Of a stretch of 64,000 nucleotides of DNA, positions 48,095 to 60,186 are shown piece after piece. The position numbers were made by a program, and so were the translations under genes. Source of the stretch: Psoroptes ovis (taxonomy: Eukaryota; Arthropoda; Arachnida; Sarcoptiformes; Psoroptidae); NCBI GenBank assembly GCA_002943765.1, contig PQWQ01000012.1, forward strand, positions 1,563,501 to 1,627,500. The letters are read 5' to 3'. Every line of letters starts with the position of its first letter. Position 1 is the stretch's first letter. The notes below the pieces were generated by a model. It did no database searches and had not been told where the DNA came from. It saw only the letters and a list, made by a program, of their open reading frames with translations.

Positions 48095-50624
48095 CTAATC
48101 ATTTAAAATATGACTAACCGAATTTCTTAATGCTTTTGATTTATTATTCGATATTGGTGGCTCTTTCGAACGTTTATCATTTTTCAAAGATTTTTCATTC
48201 GTTTTGGTCATTTCTATTGTTGTATCGGATTCCATTACAATTCCATTACCGCCACCATCTTCAGCATTAGCGTCTTCATTTTCATTGTTTGCATCATCTT
48301 GATGATGATTATTATCATCATCATTATTATTATTATCATTCGCATCATGAAAAACATCATTATCATCATCATCATCATCAATATGTTCTTGTTTCATTTG
48401 TAACAATTTTTGTTGAAATGTTGACTGATGATCATGATCAACATTATTTTCTTGTTGCTGATTTTCATCATTATTTTCATTATTATCATCAATGTTTTCA
48501 CTACTATCACCACCACCATTTTCTTGTTGTATAATCAATGATCTTGATCGTTCATCATCATCTTCGATATTATTTGGTGGTAGAATTATGATAGTATGTT
48601 TGTTACTATTTGCAGTATTATTATTATTATTATTATTATCATCATCTTCCACATAATCATCATTCGTATCATCATCATATTGTTCATTTTCATCACCACC
48701 AATAAATAAATCAGGATGACAACGTAATCGATGACGATTAACATGACTTGATTTAACAAAACGTTTATTACAATTAGGATATGTACATTCATAATTTTTT
48801 TCGCCAGTATGCGTTTTACGATGATTAGTCACATAAGCCATTGTAACGGCACGATAATTACAACTAGGCCAATCACATGCAAATGGTTTAATATCGGCAT
48901 GTCCCATAATATGTTTTTTAAGATGACATTGTTGCAAAAATCTTTTATTACAGCCAGGCCATTCACAAACATGTTTTTTAGCATTTTCATGTATAGCACG
49001 TTTATGATCAGTTAATGCACCTTTCAAACGAAATGTCCAACCACAACCAGGATAATCACATTTGAATGGTTTTTCACCCGTATGTGTTAACATGTGTGAT
49101 TTTAATCCAGGTTTTTGACTAAAATTCAACGTTGAATAGATATTTAAATATCAAAATCTTTGTTCAACTGTTTAATTAAATAACTTACCTGAATGCTGAA
49201 TTACATCCAGGCCAATCACAAACATATGGCCGTTCGCCAGTATGTGATCGAACATGTAATTTCAATTGATGTGTTTGCGAAAAACGCATCGAACATGATG
49301 GCCAATTACATGCATACGGTTTTTCACCTGTATGCGTTTTTTTATGATCCCATAAATTCGAACGATATTTTGCAACATATTTACATCCCTGAAATGGACA
49401 TGGAAATTTTCTCAAATGACTATCATCGAATTTCGGTTCTACTACTCTTCCTTTTTTAACTTTTGATGTTGGTGTATATGCTTCGGGATAATATTCTTCA
49501 TCATCATCATCATTATTATTGTTTTCATTTTCATTGTTATTATCATTTTCAACATTATTAACATTTTCATTATTGTTGTCATCATTATTTTCATTATTAA
49601 CTTCTGTAGTTTCAGCAGCAGCAGCAGCTGCTGATAATGATTCTTGTTCTTCTCTTATTAATGATTCTTCATCATCGATCGCTCTATCTACTTCATCTAA
49701 TTCTTCTGATTGTACTTGAAATGCTGTTATGACATCACCTTCACGTACAAATCTATATGTTGGTGATATTGTTTGACGTGATCGCTTGTTATTCGTTGAT
49801 GTAGTAACAGGTGTTTCGATTGATTGCGATAAACCCTCATAAATGAATTCGGATTTAATATTTGGTACAACCATACGCTTAGATCTTGTTGATGCTAATG
49901 TTGTTATCGGTGATTTAGTAGTTTCCGCTAATGGATTTTTACGTTTTCTTCCACGTTTTGATGGAGGATTTAACAGCAGCGTGCTGTCAATGATTTCACT
50001 TTTGATTATTTGTTGCTGTTGCATATCATTACCGAAATCATTAGACAAAATATTCGGATCACCATCAATGATAGCCATCGCATTATCTTGATCATTTTCA
50101 TTCAACTGACCATCAGTACCATCTTCTTGGTTAATTACACGATAAACGATTTGACCATCATTTTCAGCCAATTGTAATACTTCTATATTATCCAATGATA
50201 ATGGCTGTCCATCTTCACCAAGTATCAAATATTTTGCTGGATTTCCATCATCATTTTCCAATGTTATTTCATGCATTTCATCATCCATTATTTCTTCTTT
50301 TATTTCGGGTAATTTTGTTTCCTCTTCTTCAGCAGCTGTTTGATGTCTAAAATCGTAATAATGGAAAAGAAAAGAAATCAACATCGAAATCGAGATTATT
50401 TAGAACAAAAATACATACTCATCATTATAATGTGATTTCATTGAATCCATATTATCATAACGAATACCACAAATACGGCACATGTACATTTTTACTTTGA
50501 CTTCGACCATTTCGGCCATAAAATTTTGATCTGATAAAAATCGAAAATCAAACAAAAGACATAAACATCAATCAATTGAAATACCTTTCGTATCATTATC
50601 CATATCATCATCAACATGAGCCAT
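48095..50624 (-). CDS. C2H2 zinc finger transcription factor, eight fingers (777 residues)
   Basis: Four exons join at GT-AG sites into 2334 nt: 50624-50585, 50530-50419, 50346-49189 and 49118-48095. An isolated N-terminal finger ([18 protein letters not shown]) spans the exon 2-3 junction. An acidic middle follows, with the peptide [20 protein letters not shown] and a basic patch ([11 protein letters not shown]). Seven tandem fingers come next, starting [20 protein letters not shown], several with Cys-x-Trp-Pro-x-Cys knuckles (CNWPSC, CDWPGC, CEWPGC) and TGEKP linkers. The intron after NSAF cuts the third tandem finger. The C terminus is Asp/Asn-rich with a basic end. It is a nuclear DNA-binding protein by family; the orthologue and target are unknown. 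Confidence 0.85.
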
Positions 50625-52349
50625 GATTATGATTATTTATATTAGTTTTTTAGGGTATTTACAATCTAAATAATGGGAAACTTGACAAAAAATAATCGAT
50701 TCATTAGAAATTGATTGTCCATTTTTGTTTTGAATTTGGAAAATTCTGAAATATTTCAAAATTTTCAGAATTTTTAAAATTTAAATTTTTCAATGATCAA
50801 TTCAGAAATTAAATGTCTTCATCATGTAACCATAAACAAAGTTACGACGACGACTTTATTTATGGATGGCAAAGAATTTTTGAAAAAAATTCAAATTATT
50901 TCAATTTAATAATCAACAATTTGCTGCCTCTTTGGATGGCCGCTAATAAATTTTGTTATGGGTAAAAATAATCGAAAAAAACATTTCGGGAACCATACAT
51001 ACACACAATTACATTTGAATTTTAATTCACTTTGATTTCGATGAATTTAATGGAAAATTTTTAAAATTTTTTATAAAAAATTTATAAAAATAAATTCTTG
51101 ATTAAAATATACATACATTTATAACAATTTAAATTGAAAATTTATTAAAATTGCTTTCAATTTATCAAAAATGTACCATTCATCAATCAGTAAGGCAAAA
51201 AAAAAAACGAAAAAAACAAAAATAAACGAAGCGCCGTTTTCTATTTATTGCCCCAATAGAAATTAGGCAAAAAAAACACGATTACAACAGATACGAATGG
51301 TTACCTTAAAGAAGTTGAAAAAAAATTCAATTTTTACTTTTCATATTTTGACTCATTTCTTTTTGTTGTTTGTTTGGTGCGTTTTTTTTTTTCGTTTCTT
51401 CATCTGGCTATGCTTCCAAAACAGAACAAGTGAAAAAAAAAATTCCCTCATGCCACAATCGTCATTGCCATTCATAGAGGACATATATTAAGTGGTAGTG
51501 GTAATTTTTGTTTGTTGAGGGAAAAGAGGTGTTTTGATGATTGCAAAATATTGAAACGGTACCGCCATCTGTTGTCGAAGATTTGATTTAATGTTTGAAT
51601 AAAAAATTCTTCGAAATTAAAAATTAATTAATTAATTAACTTACAATTAATGCTTCAATGATTTATTGATTAATTTGCATTTATTATTGGAAATATTTAT
51701 ATCAATCAGTATTTTTGGCTTATTTACAAATAATACTGATTGGTTTATGATAATGCTGTGAAAATAGACGAAAATAGTGGAGAGAATTGAAGATTACTTT
51801 AGAATTAAATTTACATCAGATTGTTATCATCAAAATTTGTTGATGGTAAATCAACAAAATGTATGACGAAATGGTTCAGTGATAATGACCTTGAATCTTC
51901 AGATGGTGATGATTTTGAAGAGGTATTAGAAACCAGATTCAGGCTTATATTCATATTGATATAATAGAGACTGAATTGGCAAAGTTACAAGGGAAAAATA
52001 TAAAATAACCCGGAAGTTTTTTTTTGATGTTGTTGTTGCTTATGGAATAAGATAACAATAAGAATAATTTTTCGATTTGTTTCCATTCGTATGGTTTTAA
52101 GATGATAATATTCTTAACTTGTCAAACTTTACTGTTTGTTGTTGTTAGTTATTATTGTCAACAACAACAACAACAACAATGGCAACAATGACAACAAGCA
52201 CAACGAATTGTGATATTTAAAAAAATGTATCATTTTGAAATGAAGAAAAGATGGGAAAAAAAATCTACGAAAGATAACAAAGATTATTTTCATTTGAAAT
52301 TCATTCATGCTTTTGACATCATCATCACATTGATCACAAGGTATAGTTG
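50625..52349. other. Intergenic region between the zinc finger and GMC genes
   Basis: Divergent spacer that must hold both promoters. ATGGCCGC (near 50933) and CCGCCATCTG (near 51560) are YY1-like words. No other gene supported; a frame at 51297-51491 looks like chance. Confidence 0.4.
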
Positions 52350-55298
52350 ATGATAAATAATATTAAAATGGCAAAATTTGGTTTCGGAAATATAACTAGT
52401 TTATTATTTAATTTTTTAACAATATCGAATATAATTTATAATAAACAAAGTTATTATGATCAATTAATATCACGTAATAATTGGAATGCATATTATGATT
52501 ATATTGTTGTTGGTGGTGGTACTAGCGGTATTGTTGTTGCTAATCGTTTAAGTGAAGATAATAATATATCAGTACTATTGATTGAAGCTGGTGGTTCTGA
52601 AACGGTTACATCACAAACACCTGGTTTAAGTGAAACATTAATAGGTACGGCTATGGATTGGAAATTATTGACCATAACACAAAATCATTCATGTATGGCA
52701 ATGAATTCTAATCAATGTCATCTGCCTGTTGGTCGTGTTCTTGGCGGTACATCATCAATTAATCGTATGTATTATTTACGTGGTAATCCGATTGATTTTG
52801 ATTTATGGGAATCTAAATATGGTATGTTATTTTTGGTTCATGCTCATTTGCAATCATTGATTTTTTAATTTTGTTATTATCAAGGACTGAAATCATGGAC
52901 ATGGAGAGATGTGTTTCCATATATGATACGTAATGAAAATCAACAAGATCCAAATCGTTCGAAATCTGGAATTTATGGCCAAAATGGTCCAATACATTTA
53001 CAATCATTACAATCTACAGCGAAATCATCTAATGATCAATCATCTTCGCCTGAAGAATCAGTTGACAAAATTTTACAAACATTCCTATTAGCATCGAAAA
53101 AATCTGGTTACAATATTATTGATTTGAATTCTGGCATATCAAATGGTACATCTAGATTACAATCAATGATCAATCACGGACGACGACAATCAATGTCAAC
53201 AGTATTTTTGGAGCCAAATCATAAAAATCGTCCAAATTTACATATTTTAGCCAATTCAATGGTGACAAAAATTTTATTCGAGAATGATCGGGCGATCGGT
53301 GTACGCTTTCAACGTGATTGGCAACAATACAGTGTGTTTGCAAGACAAGAAGTGATAATTAGTGCTGGAGCAATACATTCTCCACAATTATTAATGTTAT
53401 CTGGCATAGGTCCTCGTGACGAATTGAATCGCCATCAAATACCGGTAAAAGTTGATTTGCCTGGTGTTGGTGAAAATTTTCACGATCATATTGGATCATT
53501 AGGTTTATATTTTACCGTAGATAATTTACCTGAACCTGGTATTACTAAACAACATTTAAAACAATATTTCTATTACGGTAAAGGTCCATTATCAGAATCA
53601 CCATATGTTGCAACAATATTTCGAAATGGTAATGGTAATGATTATGATCAACAACAACATCAGTCGCACACAACTCAATCATCACCAGATTCAATGTTAT
53701 TGACATATGTAAATGGCTTGACAAGTCGTGAATTATCACCAGAATTAAGTGAACAACAAATGAATCTGAAACGATCATCATGGAATCAATATTATGGTGA
53801 TAAACTAAAATCAACAGCCGGTAAATTACAATTTACAATATTACCAATTGTATTGAAACCTAAAAGTCGTGGACAAATACGGCTGAAATCATCGAATGCA
53901 TTCGATCCACCATTGATTGATCCAAAATATTTTGAACATCCAGATGATTTACGACAAATTACGCTTACAATGCGTGAAGCGCTACGTATTGTTCGTAAAA
54001 AAATATTCAATCAATTAGGCACCAAATGGTATCAATCCGTAATACCTGGCTGTGAATTTGAATATCAAAAATTTCAATCTGAAGCATTGATGATCGAAGA
54101 AAACAATGATGATAATGACAATGATGTAAATATTGATGATTTAGATTTGAATGAATTATCAAATAATTCAATTATTGAACAATTAATCAAGTCAACAATG
54201 AATGATTTGAATCAAAACCATCATGATCAACAAAAACAACAACAACAGCAGCTAAACCACCAACCTCAGCCACAACAACATGAATCATCAACTGCAAAAA
54301 TTATGGCTGAAACATCATCCAGTTTGACAAGTGTTGGACATCATAATTTGCCATTTAATTTTTTAACATCTTTGGTGGGTAAATTATTTAGCAAATCATC
54401 TTCGTTATTACTACGAAGACGATCATCATCATCATCGAACTTTCGGCGACGTATTTGGGGCCGTTCATTGATTAATTCAACATCATATTTTTATGATCAA
54501 TATTGGCATTTGAATCCTGAACAATATAAAAATCATCCATTAGTGACGAAAACATTATATGGTGGCATTGATAATCATAGTTTTATTGATGGTTTTTCAT
54601 CATCATCATCCATATCTAATCGAAATCAACAAGATAATTCGATTGGAATAACAGTGTTCAATAGTCATAGTGGTGGACAACATCAATCATTGCGTCATAA
54701 ACAAACAACACAGCAGCAGAAATCAGAATCAACATCACAACAATTACCATATGATGTTGAACCAATTGTATTGACTGGTTATTTCCAATCACCACCCAAA
54801 ATCGTTACAGATGGATTGTCGCCTTCATCAACGACAACTACGACTACCACCACAACAACAACAACAACACAAAGGCCAACATCTGCTCAAATTCAACCAA
54901 TTGATCATGATAATCGAAATTATTATAGTAATTATTATAATCATTATTATCATCATCAATCAAAATTAACGACAAAACCACCGACATTTCAACAAAAACA
55001 AACAAACAAATCGAATATTGATGCATTAGATCAATATTTACGATGTATGGCTAAAATGATGACAATGCCAATCGGTGATTATGTTGGTACATGTCGTATG
55101 GGCATAAAAAATGATCGCCATTATGGTGGTGCTGTTGTTGATGAACGTTTTCGTGTTTATGGAGTCAAATCATTACGTGTTATTGATTGTTCTGTTGTAC
55201 CAGAAATAACCACAGGTAGTATGGAATCGGTAGCCATAATGCTTGGTGAACGTGGTGCTGAATTTATTCGTGAAGATCGTAGATTTAAAAGAAATTAA
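52350..55298 (+). CDS. GMC-family oxidoreductase with a large insertion and altered active site
   Basis: Two exons (52350-52821 and 52885-55298; 63-nt GT-AG intron) give 961 residues, far above the usual ~600. FAD-binding GGGTSG is at ~55-60 (YDYIVVGGGTSGIVVANRL), GMC signature 1 is the GRVLGGTSSINRMYYLRG region and signature 2 is GAIHSPQLLMLSGIGP at ~318-333. Residues ~560-865 are a low-complexity Ser/Gln/Asn/Thr insertion inside the C-terminal half. The catalytic end reads GDYVGTCRMG (D889 region), where active members have His-Pro before VGTC. The usual second catalytic position (Asn or His) also differs (PEITTGSMESVAIML). It keeps FAD-binding motifs but may not oxidise alcohols or sugars. 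A short hydrophobic N terminus may be a signal or anchor. Active members act in glucose, ecdysone or related oxidation. Confidence 0.85.
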
Positions 55299-57264
55299 AC
55301 TTGAAATCAAACAAAAAAATAAGAGAAAATTTTGGGGGACAAAAAAAAATTCGAATCTATGAAATCTTCGGGCAATCATCTTTTACATATCCACAAATAC
55401 ATTATCATCAAAGGTCATCACAAATTGAATCAATGACAATGACCATTATTATATGAAGAAATTCAATTATCTTTTGATTTGTATTATATCAGAAAAAAAT
55501 GAAAAAAATTTAAAGAAATTTCAAGAAAAATTCAGCATTAATGGATCGTATTTATTGATATTTTACCTTTTTTGGATCATCACTTGAATCATTACCATCA
55601 TTATCTCATTATCAATCACATTTATTGTTAATCATTATTTATTATCATCGTTAATGTATTACCATTATCATCATCATCATCATCATCATTATCATTATTA
55701 CGGGAAAATTGATTCGAAAACGAAAAAAAAAAATGAAAAAAAAATTGAGTTTAATGTCTTTTTATTGAACTTTATTTCTATATGAAATTGAATTTTTCTT
55801 TCACTCACTAAAAAAATAAAGATTTATTTTAACAATTTAATTGTATTTGTATTTGATTGCTTTTTCTTTTTTAAATTTCTTTAAAATCTTTGGAATCCCA
55901 TCATTTGATCATAAATTCAAAGTTTAATTGATTCATTTATCTTTAATTCGATACAACAAAATAATATTTTGATTTTGATTAGATTTCGAATTTTCAAAGA
56001 TTTTTTTTTGATTTTGATTTTCAAAGTATTTTGGTTGTCCAGAAAGTTTTGGCCGGTTTTGAAGCGGCGTTTACATTGGATAATACTAATAGATTTATTG
56101 GACAACCCATTGAATATAATTCATCGAAAGATCTTTTTGGTAATTTTCAGTTTTTTGGCCAAAAAAATGAAAATTACGAATAATTATCAAAACAATTATG
56201 AGAATGATACGAATTGTCATCAATTGTCAATTGTCCATTGTTCTTTTTTTAAATTTTTGATTCTTATTCAAGATTATCATCGCTACCACCATCATCATTT
56301 TCATTATTACCATCGTAGATAAATTAACGAGTTTTCTTTGTTAGTTTGTCAACAAAAAAAAATTGTCAATTTTAAAAGATGACAAATAACAAATTATCAA
56401 AAAAAAAAACGAAAAAAAATCGTTAAGTGAAACTGGTTATCCTTGACAATGATCATTTTGTTGTTGATAATTACTTAATTAACATATCATTTGGTTCAAA
56501 GAATTGCCAGATTTCTGTCAAAGAATCATTTGAGATGGTGTGTAATTGGAAATGGAATTCCATTTCCAATGTTTATTCGGCTGCAAAGATGAATTATCAT
56601 CGAAATTGGTCGAAAAAAAGAATCTTCTTATCACCAAAAAATGCAATAACTTTGATATGACATTAGAAACACCGACCAACGATCATCGTATCCACTGAAC
56701 TATGGATGATGATAAACTTGTTTTTTTTTTTTTTAAATTTTATGAAAAATTAAAGATAAAAATTCGGGAGAAAATGAAAAATAATCATCCGAAATGGATG
56801 ATTATTTCAAAAAAAAAATAAATTTCAAAATTTCGTATACATTTTTGAAGATTAGATTTGATTGAAGATTTGAAAAAGAAGAAATGAACAAAATGGCTGA
56901 TGTACACTTGTACAAACATCGATACACAAATGTGTACATCATCCATACACACACAACACACACACACACACAGACCACCATCAATTGTCGATACACAATT
57001 ATTATCATCATTGAAAACTAAATGATAATGATGATGATTATGACATTTATCATAATGATATCGTATCATCTGGCAAACATGAACAGAGAAAAATTTATTT
57101 TCTCTTTTTTTTCTATGAATTCAAATGAAATTGAAATTGAAAATTTCAATTTCGTTGATGTTTGATCATTGACTATTTAAATCGAAAATATGTTTTCAGA
57201 ATAGATTCATTTGATGTATATTTTCGGTTGTGGTTCTTCAAAGATATTCAAAAAAAAATTGAAA
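55299..57264. other. Intergenic stretch
   Basis: No gene supported. It holds ATC runs near 55660, one TIR MITE at 56033-56107, and CA repeats near 56945-56975. The last ~70 bases include a TTTTCAG acceptor-like site near 57200, which suggests a 5'-UTR intron of the glutathione peroxidase gene. Confidence 0.45.
56033..56107. repeat. ~75-bp TIR MITE, diverged
   Basis: GGTTGTCCAGAAAGTTTTGG at the left and GGACAACC at the right; only the outer bases of the right repeat are conserved. Same family and length as the other copies. Confidence 0.55.
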
Positions 57265-58249
57265 ATGAAATCATTACTTACGATTCAATGTTTGTTGTTA
57301 GCTTCGATCGCAGTCAATGGACAACGTTCGACAACAAATTCATCGGAATTATTTGATTCAATTAATCGTGATTTAGAAGAATTAAAATCATCGATATCGA
57401 AATCACTGCAATCACCACGTTTTAATTCATCATCATATACATTTAGTACTGATGTAAATTCATCATCATCATCAGATTTTGATACAGATGATCATACACA
57501 TTTTATTGCCGATTTAGAACAAGATCGTCCATTTGTTCGTTGTTCAGCACCGACTGATGGTGATTCATTATGGAAATTTTCCATTCCATATCTAAGAGAA
57601 TCGGATGGACTTTTACGTTTTAATCAATTTCGTGGTAAACCATTGCTTTTGGTTAATGTTGCTACATTTTGTGAATCAACAATCGAATATCCAATTTATA
57701 ATGAATTGAAAGATAAATATGGTGATGATTTGGTGATCATTGGTTTTCCATCGAACAATTTTTTGAATGTAAGTTTTTGTTTATGCATTTAATTGTTAAT
57801 TTACGATCATTAATGATTGATGAATTTTCATTTTGAAATAAAAACAGCAAGAACCAACCGACAATGCAACCGAAATCTATAATGCAATCAAATATGTACG
57901 TCCTGGTAATGGTTTCGAACCAAAATTTCCATTAACACAACGTATCGATGTTAATGGTGCTAATCAACATATGATTTATAAATTTTTAAAACGTTGTTGT
58001 CCATCAACACGTGTACGTTTTAATCCAAATGAAGAAAAATTGCTCTATAAACCAAAAAATAGTCGAGATGTTCGATGGAATTTTGAAAAATTCTTAATAC
58101 ACCCGGTTACTGGTTACCCGGTTAAACGTTATGATCAAAAATATTTACCAGATCGTATCATTCCCGATATTGATCGATTATTGGCTGAAGTGAAAAAATC
58201 AAATTCAGCAGCTAATCAGTTTGAAACACCTGTTAATTCACGAAAATAG
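57265..58249 (+). CDS. Secreted Cys-type glutathione peroxidase
   Basis: Exons 57265-57768 and 57848-58249 (79-nt GT-AG intron) encode 301 residues. A signal peptide (MKSLLTIQCLLLASIAVNGQ) leads into a Ser/Asp-rich spacer (~21-90), which is unusual for the family, then the peroxidase fold. The active-site loop is VNVATFCESTIEYPIYNEL with Cys136 in place of selenocysteine. FPSNNFLNQEP aligns with the family FPCNQF..QEP, but the catalytic Gln position is Asn and the Cys is Ser. The VRWNFEKFLI block provides the Trp-Asn pair (~247-248 region). Secretion and the FLKRCCPSTRVRF segment resemble animal extracellular GPx3/5/6. It reduces peroxides, probably with a thiol donor other than glutathione (inference). 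An in-frame ATG lies upstream at 57214. Confidence 0.88.
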
Positions 58250-58725
58250 ACATATCAATGCACAAAATGCATCTTATGCTTGATTTTGATTTTTTTGATT
58301 TCATTTTATTGATCAAAATAACAATTTTTATATCATTTTTGCATATAAATGGCACAACAAAACAAAAAATTTTCCATATATCTCTCATTTAATACTTGTA
58401 TCTTTTCTATTTTTTTTAACGAAGATAATTCGATATATCTTCTATTTTTAAAATATTAATCATATAAATTCAACATAAATAATCATACGATTTGGATCAT
58501 ATTTCATACTTAATGATGTTATATTTTTTTTGTTTTTATCAGAAAAAAAAACTTGGGTTACAAAAATGAAAAATAGACAAATTATCAATTTTTGATTATG
58601 AATAAAATTCAATTATCATTAAAGAATTACCACGCCATGATATATGGATTATATGATATATCATATAAACATATTTTATAAAAATTAGCTTCGAAAATAG
58701 AATTCAACATCCCTGAATTGATTTT
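58250..58725. other. Convergent 3' spacer
   Basis: AT-rich sequence between the convergent stops of the glutathione peroxidase and the two-finger protein. No feature seen. Confidence 0.5.
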
Positions 58726-60186
58726 TCATTTTATTGAATTATGTGATGATGATGATGATGTCGCCGATGACCAATCGATTAAACCGCCACCACCACCACC
58801 ACCACCACCACCAAAAGCTGACGGATCGAATGCAGCACGTAATGCTTGTGATGATGATGATATGATTGGTGTTGTTGGTGTTGCTATTGTAGAGGCTACT
58901 GTTGTCGATGATAATGATAATGATGATGCTGTTGTTGTTGTCGTTATCGATAATGAATTCGATAATGATGACATAGATGTCGATGATGATGATGATGTCG
59001 GTGTCATACCTGTATGAGTTAATTTATGTTTTTTAAGGTTACCTTTCAAATCGGAAATATAACTACAACCAATGAAATCACATTGATATATTAATACACC
59101 TGAATGTATACGTTTATGTATATTTAATCTTCTTGGTTTTTCTGTTTGATATGAACAACCAGGGTGATCACATTGATAATAAACGATACGTTTCGATGAT
59201 GATGATGATGAATGGTGATTACTATTCGAATGATGATTATGATGACTATTATTTTGATTTTGTGATTGCGTTTGCTGTTGCGATGTATTGAGTGAATAAG
59301 ATGATGGCAAAGGTTGATTAAATGAAAACGCTGGCGTACCAGTACTAGGCAAACAACGATTCAATGATGATTGATTATTATGATTCGTAAGATTATTTTG
59401 AGTATGATGACCATTACTGAGCACAATCGAATCAGGTAAATAGATTAAATGTGATTTAAATTGTTGCTGAGGTGGTTGTAGATAATTGCCATTTTTATTG
59501 TTATTGATATAATCATCAATGTCATCATCATCATCATCTTCATCGTCTTGGTTATCATCATCATCATCATCATGGCCATTATTTATAACAATACCAGAGT
59601 GTTGATCATTTATCATATGATTCTGGTGATGATTATTATTGTTATTAAGACTATTGTGATGATGATAATGATGACCATTCAGATTTTGTAATTTTTTCGG
59701 TAAAAATGTTTGTAAATGTTGATCATTACCGGTATGTTGTTGATATAATTTAAGCGAATCATAACGTTGATTCCAATCATAAAGATCAGCGTTATATGAT
59801 GATATTAATTTTTGTAATTGTTCTATTTGATGTTTTACATCATTATTATTATGGTTTGTTAATGATTTATCATTATTATTATTAATTAATTGTTTATTTG
59901 TTTTCAGTGATAATAAATTTTCTAAACATTTTATATGTTCTTTCGATAAACGTTTAATATTTTCCAATATATAAACAAGATGTTGTAATGATATTGCTAT
60001 GTCTTTGATTTTATTAATTTCTCTTTCATAACGACGACATTTACGGCAATAATTTATCGCCGATATTATCGAATGATGATCATTCATATGATTGTTTGAA
60101 TTTAAAGATGTTAATGTTGCTGTCGATGTTGTCGTTGTGGTGGTCATTGTTGATGATGATAGAAAAGATGTTCGCTGAAAATTCAT
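58726..60186 (-). CDS. Two-finger C2H2 zinc finger protein (486 residues)
   Basis: Single exon from ATG 60186 (MNFQRTSF; the frame continues upstream without another ATG). Residues ~45-120 form a charged helical region with a leading CRKC motif (YCRKCRRYEREINKIKDIAI). A long His/Asn/Gln-rich stretch with an acidic Asp run follows. At ~337-392 two tandem fingers read CDHPGCSYQTEKPRRLNIHK and CDFIGCSYISDLKGNLKKHK, joined by a non-standard linker, HSGVLIYQ. The C terminus is Ser/Thr-rich with a nine-Gly run. It could be a DNA-binding regulator; no orthologue recognised. Confidence 0.75.
   Translation of the reverse strand: MNFQRTSFLSSSTMTTTTTTSTATLTSLNSNNHMNDHHSIISAINYCRKCRRYEREINKIKDIAISLQHLVYILENIKRLSKEHIKCLENLLSLKTNKQLINNNNDKSLTNHNNNDVKHQIEQLQKLISSYNADLYDWNQRYDSLKLYQQHTGNDQHLQTFLPKKLQNLNGHHYHHHNSLNNNNNHHQNHMINDQHSGIVINNGHDDDDDDNQDDEDDDDDDIDDYINNNKNGNYLQPPQQQFKSHLIYLPDSIVLSNGHHTQNNLTNHNNQSSLNRCLPSTGTPAFSFNQPLPSSYSLNTSQQQTQSQNQNNSHHNHHSNSNHHSSSSSSKRIVYYQCDHPGCSYQTEKPRRLNIHKRIHSGVLIYQCDFIGCSYISDLKGNLKKHKLTHTGMTPTSSSSSTSMSSLSNSLSITTTTTASSLSLSSTTVASTIATPTTPIISSSSQALRAAFDPSAFGGGGGGGGGGLIDWSSATSSSSSHNSIK

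Noticed and set aside
53545..53814. 89-codon minus frame inside the GMC gene
   Set aside because: Antisense of well-supported coding sequence.
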